DNA of 7,936 nucleotides. It comes from an uncultured Anaerolineaceae bacterium (GTDB lineage: Bacteria > Chloroflexota > Anaerolineae > Anaerolineales > Anaerolineaceae). The stretch spans positions 1 through 7,936 of the forward strand of contig CALESS010000590.1 of assembly GCA_937907495.1 (NCBI GenBank), read 5' to 3'. The position numbers were made by a program, and so were the translations under genes. The notes below the pieces were generated by a model that did not search any database, was not told the origin of the DNA, and saw only the letters and a program-made list of their open reading frames with translations. Shown here one piece after another: positions 1 to 5,838 of the stretch (its first letter is position 1; the number at the start of each line of letters is the position of its first letter).

Positions 1-15
1 CTGGCACTGGTTGCG

Positions 16-237
16 CTACCGGGGACGGTTTATGCCGAGCTTCTTCATGCGGAACTGGAGAGTGGGGCGCTTCAGCCCGAGTCTGGCCGCCGCACCGTTG
101 GGGCCGGCGAGGACCCAGTTGGATTCGTCCAGGATGCGAATTATGTGTTGCCGTTCGGCTTCTTCCAAGCTGCCAGCGATGTGCGATGGCTGTCGCACAT
201 TCGTCCGCAGCACCTCCAAGGGGATCTTCAGTACCAA
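16..237 (-). CDS. C-terminal Fis-type HTH remnant of an FhlA/NtrC-like sigma-54 activator
   Basis: The 73-residue product has no complete upstream domain. From about residue 22 it matches the last segment of FhlA-type sigma-54 enhancer-binding proteins: the acidic lead-in LEEAERQHIIRIL, then the GPNGAAARLGLKRPTLQFRM helix-turn-helix and the closing KKLGI. The opening stretch (LKIPLEVL) resembles the linker between the AAA+ domain and the HTH in that family. The full protein would be several hundred residues with GAF and AAA+ ATPase domains; all of that is missing. The only start is a TTG at 237 lying inside the end of the truncated aminotransferase, so this is best read as a gene remnant rather than a working small regulator. 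Established knowledge: such proteins activate sigma-54 promoters, and their Fis-like domain binds enhancer DNA. Inference: without the ATPase domain it could at most bind DNA. Confidence 0.7.
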   Translation of the reverse strand: MVLKIPLEVLRTNVRQPSHIAGSLEEAERQHIIRILDESNWVLAGPNGAAARLGLKRPTLQFRMKKLGINRPR

Positions 238-1160
238 TGCACCAGCGTTTGCATCCCCCGCCCGGCCAGGTAGGCCTGCAGCGCGTCACGCTGTGGATGA
301 CGGATGACATACAAGTGGAACACGGGGTCGCTATCCTGTGGGATGGGCGGCAGAACCAGCCGGGTTCGCGCCAGGCGGCTGTGATAAAGGGAGGCCAGTT
401 CCCGGCGCCGGGCATTCCACGCCGCCAGGTGCGGCAGCTTCACCCGCAGGATTGCGGCTTGAATTTCATCCAGCCGGCTGTTGATGCCCTTCTGCTCGCT
501 GATCTGCTGCGCGCCCCAGCCATATTGCCGGATTTTGCGCAGCTTCTCCGCCAGGTCTGCCCGACTGGTGAGGATGGCGCCGGCATCCCCATAAGCCCCC
601 AGGTTCTTGGTGGGGTAGAAGCTGAAAGCGCCCAATTCACCCCATGCCCCCACCATTTTGGAATGATAGCTCGCCCCGTGCGCCTGGGCGCAATCTTCGA
701 TGAGGGTCAACCCATGAAGGCGGGCGATCTCCAGCAGGGGAGAAAGGTCCGCCGGGCAGCCGTAAAGATGCACGGGGAGGATGACCCGGGTGCGGGAAGT
801 CAGGGCAGCCTCCACCTGCGCCGGATGGAGGGTGTAGCGCTGGGGGTCAATATCCACCAGGATGGGCCGGGCGCCGGCCATTTCAATGGCAGCCACGGTT
901 GCCACCGCGGTCAGCGGGCTGGTGATCACCTCGTCGCCGGGGCTGATGCCGCAAGCCAGCAAAGCCAGTTGCAGTGCTTCGCTGCCGGAGGCAACGGCTA
1001 CGGCAAACGGCACACCACAGAAGGCAGCAAACTCTTCCTCAAACGCGGCCACCTCCTGCCCCAGGATGAAACGGCCGCCCTGCAAAACTCGCTGGATGGC
1101 AGCCTCCATTTCCGGGCGCAGGTGATGATATTGGGCGGTCAGATCCATGAATGGTATCAT
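228..1160 (-). CDS. DegT/DnrJ/EryC1/StrS-family sugar aminotransferase, C-terminally truncated
   Basis: PLP-dependent fold-type I aminotransferase that transfers an amino group from an amino acid, usually glutamate, to a keto group of a nucleotide-activated sugar in the cytoplasm. Visible features: N-terminal IPFMDLTAQY (2-11), SGSEAL cofactor-phosphate region (58-63), VHLYGCPADL (130-139), EDCAQAHGA (155-163) with PLP-contacting Asp156, SFYPTKNLGAYGDAGA (180-195) with Schiff-base Lys185, and NSRLDEIQAAIL (227-238). The VHLYG and SFYPTKNLG forms resemble FdtB/DesV-type 3-ketosugar aminotransferases, but the substrate cannot be fixed. The start ATG overlaps the epimerase stop (TGATG). The protein is 310 residues instead of about 365-380: it breaks off at QTLVHWY, where relatives continue with a YPxPxHLQ-type segment and about 60 more residues that complete the small domain. 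The sequence past the stop belongs to an unrelated regulator. It is probably inactive if the junction is real. Confidence 0.9.
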   Translation of the reverse strand: MIPFMDLTAQYHHLRPEMEAAIQRVLQGGRFILGQEVAAFEEEFAAFCGVPFAVAVASGSEALQLALLACGISPGDEVITSPLTAVATVAAIEMAGARPILVDIDPQRYTLHPAQVEAALTSRTRVILPVHLYGCPADLSPLLEIARLHGLTLIEDCAQAHGASYHSKMVGAWGELGAFSFYPTKNLGAYGDAGAILTSRADLAEKLRKIRQYGWGAQQISEQKGINSRLDEIQAAILRVKLPHLAAWNARRRELASLYHSRLARTRLVLPPIPQDSDPVFHLYVIRHPQRDALQAYLAGRGMQTLVHWY

Positions 1161-2158
1161 CAGAGAAAGTATTGTGCCTGGTGTTGGCGGTAATAGGCAA
1201 ATGTACGGGCGATTCCATCCTCCAGCGGGGTGAGCGGCTGCCAGCCCAACTGGGTTTGAATTTGATGGTAATCAGCCGCATAATCGCCGATATCAATCCG
1301 CTTGCGCTCCGGGGGGAAGGGCTTAAAACGGTAAGAGCCGCAGCCATTCACTTTCACCATGTATTGCGCCATTTCCAGCAGACTGATGGCAGGCGCGCCC
1401 AGGTTGAAGACCTTTCCTTCTGCCTGCGGATGGTGGGCGGAGATCAGTAAGGCATCCACGACGTCATCCACATAATTGAAGGCCCGTAACTGCTTTCCGC
1501 TGCCGTAAATGGTGATCTCCTGGCCTTGAATCAGTTTGCGAAACCAGATGCCGATAAAGGTTTTGCGGGCATCCCGCACCCGCATTCGGGGGCCGTAGAC
1601 ATTGCTCATCCGCAGGCTGGTGGTATGCAGCCCGTACACCCGGTGGCTCACCAGGTGGTACCATTCCCCGGCCATTTTACTGATGCCGTTGAAATCCATC
1701 GGTTCCAGCGGATGTTTTTCATCCACGGGCAGGTAATGCGGTTGGCCGTACACCTGGCGCGTCCCGCCGAAAACGATGCGGATACCGGGGTTGATTTTGC
1801 GGCAAAGCTCCAGCAGGGTGATTTGCCCCAGGGCATTAACGAGCAAGTCGGTTTTTGGGTCCTGCATGGAATCAAGGTGGCTGACCTGCCCCGCCAGGTT
1901 GAACAGGTATTCCTGCCCCGGCAGGATGCGGCTCATTTCTGCCTCATCGCGGATGTCGGCCTTGATGATTTGAATTTGATCCGTAATGCCGTGCAGGTTG
2001 AAGGGATTGCCGCTAAAGATGGGTGCAAAATTATCCACCACCGTCACCCGCGCTCCAATGGCATTCAATTGGTGTGCCAGGTTGCTGCCGATGAATCCGC
2101 CCCCGCCGGTGATCAGCGTTTTTTTGCCCTGAAAGATGGCCGCGAGTTCGGGGTTCAT
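1160..2158 (-). CDS. NAD-dependent nucleotide-sugar epimerase/dehydratase (extended SDR) with atypical catalytic motif
   Basis: Extended short-chain dehydrogenase/reductase of 332 residues, acting on a nucleotide-activated sugar in the cytoplasm. The Rossmann motif TLITGGGGFIGSNL spans residues 14-27. Asp42 at the end of beta-2 (TVVDNF) favours NAD over NADP. NLAGQ (87-91), GTRQVYG (132-138), SLRMSNVYGPR (181-191) and YVDDVVDAL (229-237) are family landmarks. Thr133 takes the place of the catalytic Ser/Thr and Lys161 is kept, but the Tyr of YxxxK is replaced: the sequence reads DFNGISK, with Asn157 at the Tyr position. I recall an SDR subgroup with DVNGINK-type motifs and a TRQ(I/V)YG motif, so this may be a family trait rather than a mutation. 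The start is the ATG at 2158, which overlaps the stop of the upstream glycosyltransferase as ATGA; an in-frame start at 2203 lies 15 codons inside that gene. It probably supplies the neighbouring aminotransferase or glycosyltransferases with a modified sugar nucleotide. Confidence 0.92.
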   Translation of the reverse strand: MNPELAAIFQGKKTLITGGGGFIGSNLAHQLNAIGARVTVVDNFAPIFSGNPFNLHGITDQIQIIKADIRDEAEMSRILPGQEYLFNLAGQVSHLDSMQDPKTDLLVNALGQITLLELCRKINPGIRIVFGGTRQVYGQPHYLPVDEKHPLEPMDFNGISKMAGEWYHLVSHRVYGLHTTSLRMSNVYGPRMRVRDARKTFIGIWFRKLIQGQEITIYGSGKQLRAFNYVDDVVDALLISAHHPQAEGKVFNLGAPAISLLEMAQYMVKVNGCGSYRFKPFPPERKRIDIGDYAADYHQIQTQLGWQPLTPLEDGIARTFAYYRQHQAQYFL

Positions 2159-2910
2159 GGCTGGGCTTGCCCGGATTCTTTGTGGATGACCAGTTTCCAC
2201 CACAGCTTCGCCAACTGGCGGGCTGTGACCAGCAGACGGCGAACGTTAAAAAACTGGGATTTGCCATACTGGCGGTGGTAGTGATGCACCGGCACTTCGG
2301 CAAAAATATAGCCGGCATCCTGGAATTTTTTGACCATCTCCAGCGGGATGGTGCCGCTGGTGCTTTCCAGGGTGATTTCGGTGAAAATTTTGCGCCGGAT
2401 CAGGCGGAAATCGCAATCCACATCCCGCAGGTGAAAGCCGAAAGCCCACTTGACCAGATAGTGATAGATGCGCCCGATTATTTTGCGATCCAGCGGGTCG
2501 CTGCGGGTGATTTTATAGCCGTTGACGACATCCACGTCGCTGTTCACCGCCGCCACCAGTTGGATTAGCTCCAATGGGCTGTACTGTGCATCGCCATCGG
2601 TATAAAAAACCCATTCCTTGGTGGCGGCGGAAAACCCGCTGCGCAGGGCCGCGCCATAGCCCAGGTTTTTTGGATGGTGGATCACGCGCAATTCGGGGTA
2701 ACGCAGGCACAGCTCATCCAGCACTTCACGGGTATGGTCCGAGCTGCCATCATTGGTGACGATGATTTCGTAATCATCCGTCACCTGGCGCAGCGCCAGC
2801 AAAGCGGTGAGGATCATGCTGGGGATGGTTCCGCCATCGTTGAAAGCCGGAAAAACAGCACTAATGCTGGAAAGGCGCGGCGGGGCGGGAGTTTCAGCAG
2901 GTGGATTCAT
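2155..2910 (-). CDS. Family 2 glycosyltransferase (DPM1/GtrB-like, polyprenyl-phosphate sugar synthase type)
   Basis: A 251-residue GT-A glycosyltransferase that uses a nucleotide sugar, probably with a polyprenyl phosphate or a lipid-linked glycan as acceptor. Visible: beta-1 SAVFPAFNDG (17-26), TNDGSSD (52-58), KNLGYGAALRSGF (81-93), the metal-binding DGDAQY (105-110, DxD-like Asp105/Asp107), DVDCDFRLIRR (163-173) and HRQYGKSQF (212-220), all typical of the DPM1/GtrB/ArnC branch. The C-terminus has no pair of transmembrane helices of the GtrB/ArnC kind, so it resembles the short soluble or peripherally bound members; the end is basic and tryptophan-containing (RQLAKLWWKLVIHK, 231-244). Its ATG overlaps the methyltransferase stop (ATGA), and its own stop overlaps the epimerase start. 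A polyprenyl-phosphate sugar made here is a plausible donor for the GT-C transferase at the head of the operon. The sugar is unknown. Confidence 0.93.
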   Translation of the reverse strand: MNPPAETPAPPRLSSISAVFPAFNDGGTIPSMILTALLALRQVTDDYEIIVTNDGSSDHTREVLDELCLRYPELRVIHHPKNLGYGAALRSGFSAATKEWVFYTDGDAQYSPLELIQLVAAVNSDVDVVNGYKITRSDPLDRKIIGRIYHYLVKWAFGFHLRDVDCDFRLIRRKIFTEITLESTSGTIPLEMVKKFQDAGYIFAEVPVHHYHRQYGKSQFFNVRRLLVTARQLAKLWWKLVIHKESGQAQP

Positions 2911-3647
2911 GTTTTTTGCGCCAATGCGAAAACACTCAAACCAAAGGGCAGGCCGCCACGCGCAACCAGGGGGGCTTCGGCTTTCAGCAGGATGGCAAAG
3001 ATTTGATTGAGCAGGCGGGGTGGCAGGGAGAGGTCCGAGGCGGTTGGCGGGGGAGGGAAGATCCGCTCCCCCAGGCGCTTGAGGAGCGCAAATGGAAAGA
3101 GAAAGGTGTTGGCATAAGAGGTGTGCCGCACCGCCAGGCCGCTGGCGGTCAACAATTGTGCAACCTCCCGCCGGGTGAAGCGATGGGCGGTCCAGACGGC
3201 GTGATCATGGCGGCCGCGCAGCCAGTTGTAGGCGGGGAGCCGCAGCAAAAGGTGCCCGCCGGGGGTCAGCACCCGGGCGAATTCCACCAGGGCAGCTTGC
3301 ACATCCGGGACCGTGCGAGTATAGAGCACATCAAAACTTGTGAGCAGGTCAAAGCTGGCGCTTTGGAATGGCAGGTGAGTGACCGAGCCGCGGGTGAGTG
3401 GTTGCGCTCCCCGCTGCTGGCAAAAGTCAAGGGCAAGGGGGGAAAGATCCAGGCCCACCACCCGCCCAAAGCCTGGAAGAAAGCTGGTCATGGCTCCGCC
3501 TGTTCCGCAGCCCGCATCGAGGATTGTGCGGCTGCTCCCGCCCGGCAGCCAGCGCCGCAGCAAGGCGCTGGTGATGACCGCCATGCCGAGGTACCACCAG
3601 TGGCGGTCTTCTGCCCGGGCCATAACCTCATATTCACCAGGTTCCAC
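2907..3647 (-). CDS. Class I SAM-dependent methyltransferase
   Basis: A 246-residue Rossmann-fold methyltransferase. Motif I is ILDAGCGTGG (42-51), the acidic residue ending beta-2 lies in VVGLDLS (63-69, Asp67), motif II is SFDLLTSFDVLYT (98-110) and motif III is RVLTPGGHLLLRLPAY (125-140). The N-terminal lead-in EDRHWWYLG (13-21) is common in methyltransferases found in polyisoprenoid-linked glycan clusters. The segment after motif III, NWLRGRHDHAVWTAHRFT (141-158), is the probable substrate-contacting loop. The start is GTG at 3647, 6 nt after the stop of the GT-C gene, with AGGA just upstream at short spacing. The stop overlaps the next start by 4 nt. In this setting it most likely methylates a sugar, a lipid carrier or a glycan intermediate; the sequence does not say which atom is the acceptor. 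It could also belong to a lipid or quinone pathway, but the context argues against that. Confidence 0.92.
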   Translation of the reverse strand: MEPGEYEVMARAEDRHWWYLGMAVITSALLRRWLPGGSSRTILDAGCGTGGAMTSFLPGFGRVVGLDLSPLALDFCQQRGAQPLTRGSVTHLPFQSASFDLLTSFDVLYTRTVPDVQAALVEFARVLTPGGHLLLRLPAYNWLRGRHDHAVWTAHRFTRREVAQLLTASGLAVRHTSYANTFLFPFALLKRLGERIFPPPPTASDLSLPPRLLNQIFAILLKAEAPLVARGGLPFGLSVFALAQKT

Positions 3648-3653
3648 ACATCC

Positions 3654-5615
3654 TCATGGCACTTCATACCCCAGCAGGATGATTTTGTCACAATCCCGCA
3701 CGTAGGTCGTTTTTCCCCCCGGGTGGGTATGGATCCAGGCTTCAAGTTCCGGAATGCGGGAGGGATTGGCGATTACCACGTTCCCGGAAACACCGGGCCA
3801 GGTATCCACCGCATCCGGCACATTGGTAATCTTTTTTCGGCCGCTCATAAAATCGGTGGAAGCGTGCGAACCGGCGAAATACACTGTATCGCTCAATAAA
3901 AAGATCTGGGAGCCATCATCCACCGTCCGGGCGTACTTCCCCAGGTAAGAGGCAAAGCGGTCAGAGAGGTTGCCACCATAGCGGCACTGCCCGACGAAAT
4001 CGCCGTAATAAGCCCACAGGTTGAACACCGCCAGGCTGATTAATAGCGCCCCGCTCAAAAAAGCATAGACGGTACGGTTGCGGTTCCAGCCAAAGCCAAT
4101 CAGTTCGAGCGTTTCATCAATCGCCAGCCCGGCCAGCAGCAGCGCCGGGGGCAGCACAATCAACATGCGGTAGGAATCCGCGGAGGGTGGAACCGAGAAA
4201 ATGCCAATGGCCAAAACCGGCGCCCAGAAATAACCATTCAGCATCAGCATTCCGGGGGAGCGGACGCGCCGCAAGGCGATGACAATCCCCACCAGGAAAA
4301 ATACCGCCGTGAAAAAGGTCAGCATGGGAATGTTGGAGCCATAAAAGTCACGAGCGGGATAATAAAACAGGGAAAGAAAGGCATGGGCAACGCGTCCCCC
4401 CAGCACCTGCACCGCATTCTGCCCGGTGAGTTCCATGGTCTGTGCCAGCCAGCCAGATTGGAAGGTGCCATCCTGGGAGAGGCGGTTGAAGAACTCGTTG
4501 GGATTGCGGAAGATGTAAAACACCTCCGGCATAATCATCAGCGCCAGCCCGCCGATAAAAGCCGCCACCTGGCGCAGGGAGCCAACCAGCCACTTCCGCA
4601 GCAGGAAAAAGGCGATGATTAGGTAGGCGACAATCAGACCGACGATGATTTGCGAGGTCAGGTAGACGCTGAAATGAATCGCCAGCAACATCCCCCCGGC
4701 GGCAGCGCGCCAGGATTGCTTTCGATCCAATCCGCTCAGCAGCAAATACAGCTCCAGCGGCACCAGCCAGGTGCTGTGGATATAGCCCACCGAGGCGATG
4801 CGGCTGAAATGGATGTGCGTGTGGGAGACCGCCAGCATGAAGGTGCTCAAGGTCGCCACCCGCTTTCCCGCCACCTGGCGGGCCAGCAGGTAAAGCGCCG
4901 GGATAGCCAGGGTACCACTGACGGCGGGTAAAAAGCGCAGAGAGAAGGGGGATACACCCAGGATGCGGAAAACAAAGTTGATGGCCTGCAGATACAATGC
5001 GCCGAAGTTTTCCCACAGGGCAAAGGGGTTGGCATATTGGCCGTTGATGGAGGCCTGGGCGTACATTCCCATCAGGCCCTCATCGCCATCAATCACGCGG
5101 GGATATTCGCCCAGGTTGCTAAACCTCAGGCTGGCAGCCAGCACGGTAATGCCCGCCAGGATGAGTATTTCCACCCGGTTGGCCATCAGCCATTGACGGA
5201 TGGAGCGAAGGTTGATGCGCTCCCCCCGGAAAGCGAATAAATAAAAGATGCCCGTGGCAAACCAGGTGGTGATTACCGGCAGGTATACGCTCTCGTTGGT
5301 CTTACTAAAGAGGACCAACGAAAAAACGGTCAGGGCAGAAAAAATTATCGCCGTCAGGATCCAGAAAACTCTGGGGTTGATGGCGATGCGGTCAATCTTC
5401 GTCTGCAATGCGGCGGGAACCGGAATAAAAAAGCTCAGGATAAATACGGCCAACCCGCTCAGCGAGAGGATGATCATCGGAACCGGCAAGGATTCATCCC
5501 GCACGGGCGTTGCATAAATCAAATATTGACCGATAACGATGAGAAGAATGCCGATTAGAGCAAATACCCGCCTGACCTTCAATAATCCCTCATTCGGCTC
5601 AGATGATGCACCCAT
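3654..5615 (-). CDS. Polytopic GT-C glycosyltransferase (PMT/ArnT-like, family 39 type)
   Basis: A 653-residue integral membrane protein with about a dozen hydrophobic helices. Such enzymes take a sugar from a polyprenyl-phosphate donor and attach it to protein, lipid or glycan on the outer face of the membrane. The hallmark is the acidic first extracytoplasmic loop after a membrane helix: LRFSNLGEYPRVIDGDEG (163-180), with Asp176, Asp178 and Glu179, followed by the NFGALYLQAINFVFRILG (203-220) and LRFLPAVSGTLAIPALYLLAR (227-247) helices. Four extra helices (about 17-36, 46-65, 84-103 and 113-128) precede the core, and a soluble tail of about 110 residues (540-653) with Cys544 and Cys642 follows it. 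The ATG at 5615 has a strong AGGAGG ribosome-binding site 5 nt upstream; the frame stays open to 5999 but runs through the promoter region. It is the first gene of the operon. Acceptor and sugar are unknown. Confidence 0.92.
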   Translation of the reverse strand: MGASSEPNEGLLKVRRVFALIGILLIVIGQYLIYATPVRDESLPVPMIILSLSGLAVFILSFFIPVPAALQTKIDRIAINPRVFWILTAIIFSALTVFSLVLFSKTNESVYLPVITTWFATGIFYLFAFRGERINLRSIRQWLMANRVEILILAGITVLAASLRFSNLGEYPRVIDGDEGLMGMYAQASINGQYANPFALWENFGALYLQAINFVFRILGVSPFSLRFLPAVSGTLAIPALYLLARQVAGKRVATLSTFMLAVSHTHIHFSRIASVGYIHSTWLVPLELYLLLSGLDRKQSWRAAAGGMLLAIHFSVYLTSQIIVGLIVAYLIIAFFLLRKWLVGSLRQVAAFIGGLALMIMPEVFYIFRNPNEFFNRLSQDGTFQSGWLAQTMELTGQNAVQVLGGRVAHAFLSLFYYPARDFYGSNIPMLTFFTAVFFLVGIVIALRRVRSPGMLMLNGYFWAPVLAIGIFSVPPSADSYRMLIVLPPALLLAGLAIDETLELIGFGWNRNRTVYAFLSGALLISLAVFNLWAYYGDFVGQCRYGGNLSDRFASYLGKYARTVDDGSQIFLLSDTVYFAGSHASTDFMSGRKKITNVPDAVDTWPGVSGNVVIANPSRIPELEAWIHTHPGGKTTYVRDCDKIILLGYEVP

Positions 5616-5617
5616 GC

Positions 5618-5628
5618 GCCCCTCCTCT
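5618..5628 (-). promoter_or_regulatory. Strong ribosome-binding site that fixes the GT-C start
   Basis: On the minus strand GAGGAGGGGCGC runs directly into the ATG at 5615. The AGGAGG core sits 5 nt before the start codon and is by far the best Shine-Dalgarno sequence in the window. It selects this ATG over starts further upstream in the same open frame. Confidence 0.8.
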
Positions 5629-5688
5629 CGATACTTTAATGATTTCTCTGTGAGATTTTTTCCAGATAAGGTTGGAATCTTACGAAAA

Positions 5689-5697
5689 ATTATATCA
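5689..5697 (-). promoter_or_regulatory. Extended -10 promoter of the glycan operon
   Basis: Read on the minus strand, the sequence is TGA-TATAAT: a perfect -10 hexamer (5689-5694) preceded by the TGn extension (5695-5697). At 16-17 bp spacing the -35 position holds only a weak TAAACC/CTAAAC, which is usual for extended -10 promoters. Transcription would start near 5682, giving a leader of about 66 nt before the ATG at 5615. Confidence 0.6.
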
Positions 5698-5723
5698 CAG
5701 GCTTTTTGATGGTTTAGCGCACC

Positions 5724-5783
5724 GAATCTAAGAATCTGGGCGGGGACAGCCCCCGAGGCTCCGCTCATGCCGTTTTTAGATTC
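5724..5783. repeat. Nested inverted repeat with GAATCTAA arms
   Basis: GAATCTAA (5724-5731) is matched perfectly by TTAGATTC (5776-5783). Allowing one G-T pair, the stem extends to 11 pairs (5724-5734 with 5773-5783). The interior contains a second small hairpin, CGGGG-ACAGC-CCCCG (5741-5755). The right arm lies immediately upstream of the plus-strand -10 hexamer, in the -35 region. It could be an operator, a dispersed palindromic element, or the relic of a terminator; the sequence alone does not decide. Confidence 0.6.
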
Positions 5784-5789
5784 CATGGC

Positions 5790-5795
5790 TATAAT
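5790..5795 (+). promoter_or_regulatory. -10 element of the lipoprotein-amrS unit
   Basis: A perfect TATAAT hexamer lies 43 nt before the lipoprotein ATG. No good -35 is seen at 16-18 bp upstream, where the right arm of the inverted repeat begins, so an activator may be needed. Transcription from about 5802 would exclude the in-frame starts at 5767, 5785 and 5794 and leaves the ATG at 5839. Confidence 0.5.
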
Positions 5796-5838
5796 GAAGG
5801 TGAACTTATTTCTTTGTGAATTGGGAATTCCAACTGCG

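Larger units (their letters stand above)
5616..5838. promoter_or_regulatory. Divergent intergenic regulatory region
   Basis: These 223 bases separate the minus-strand glycan operon from the plus-strand lipoprotein-amrS pair and contain no convincing gene. The half next to the operon (5630-5715) is AT-rich. The other half holds a GC-rich core, CGGGG-ACAGC-CCCCG (5741-5755). A -10 element faces each way. The hexamer GAATCT occurs at 5675-5680, 5724-5729 and 5732-5737, and its complement AGATTC at 5778-5783. Confidence 0.7.

Noticed and set aside
228..300. Simple frameshift as the explanation for the short aminotransferase
   Set aside because: None of the three frames downstream of LVHWY gives the expected HLQ-type continuation. 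One frame instead gives a regulator HTH, so the sequence itself changes.
186..1193. Long plus-strand open frame opposite the aminotransferase (335 codons)
   Set aside because: It is antisense to a gene with clear PLP-enzyme motifs. Its product is rich in Gln, Gly and His with no recognisable domain, as expected from a GC-rich shadow frame.
2159..2203. Start of the SDR gene at 2203
   Set aside because: The 15 extra residues resemble no SDR lead-in and lie inside the glycosyltransferase gene. The ATG at 2158 gives an ATGA overlap like its operon neighbour and begins close to the Rossmann motif.
5767..5838. Longer lipoprotein starting at 5767, 5785 or 5794
   Set aside because: A perfect -10 hexamer at 5790-5795 would place the transcript start after these codons, and the extra 24 residues would bury the signal peptide.
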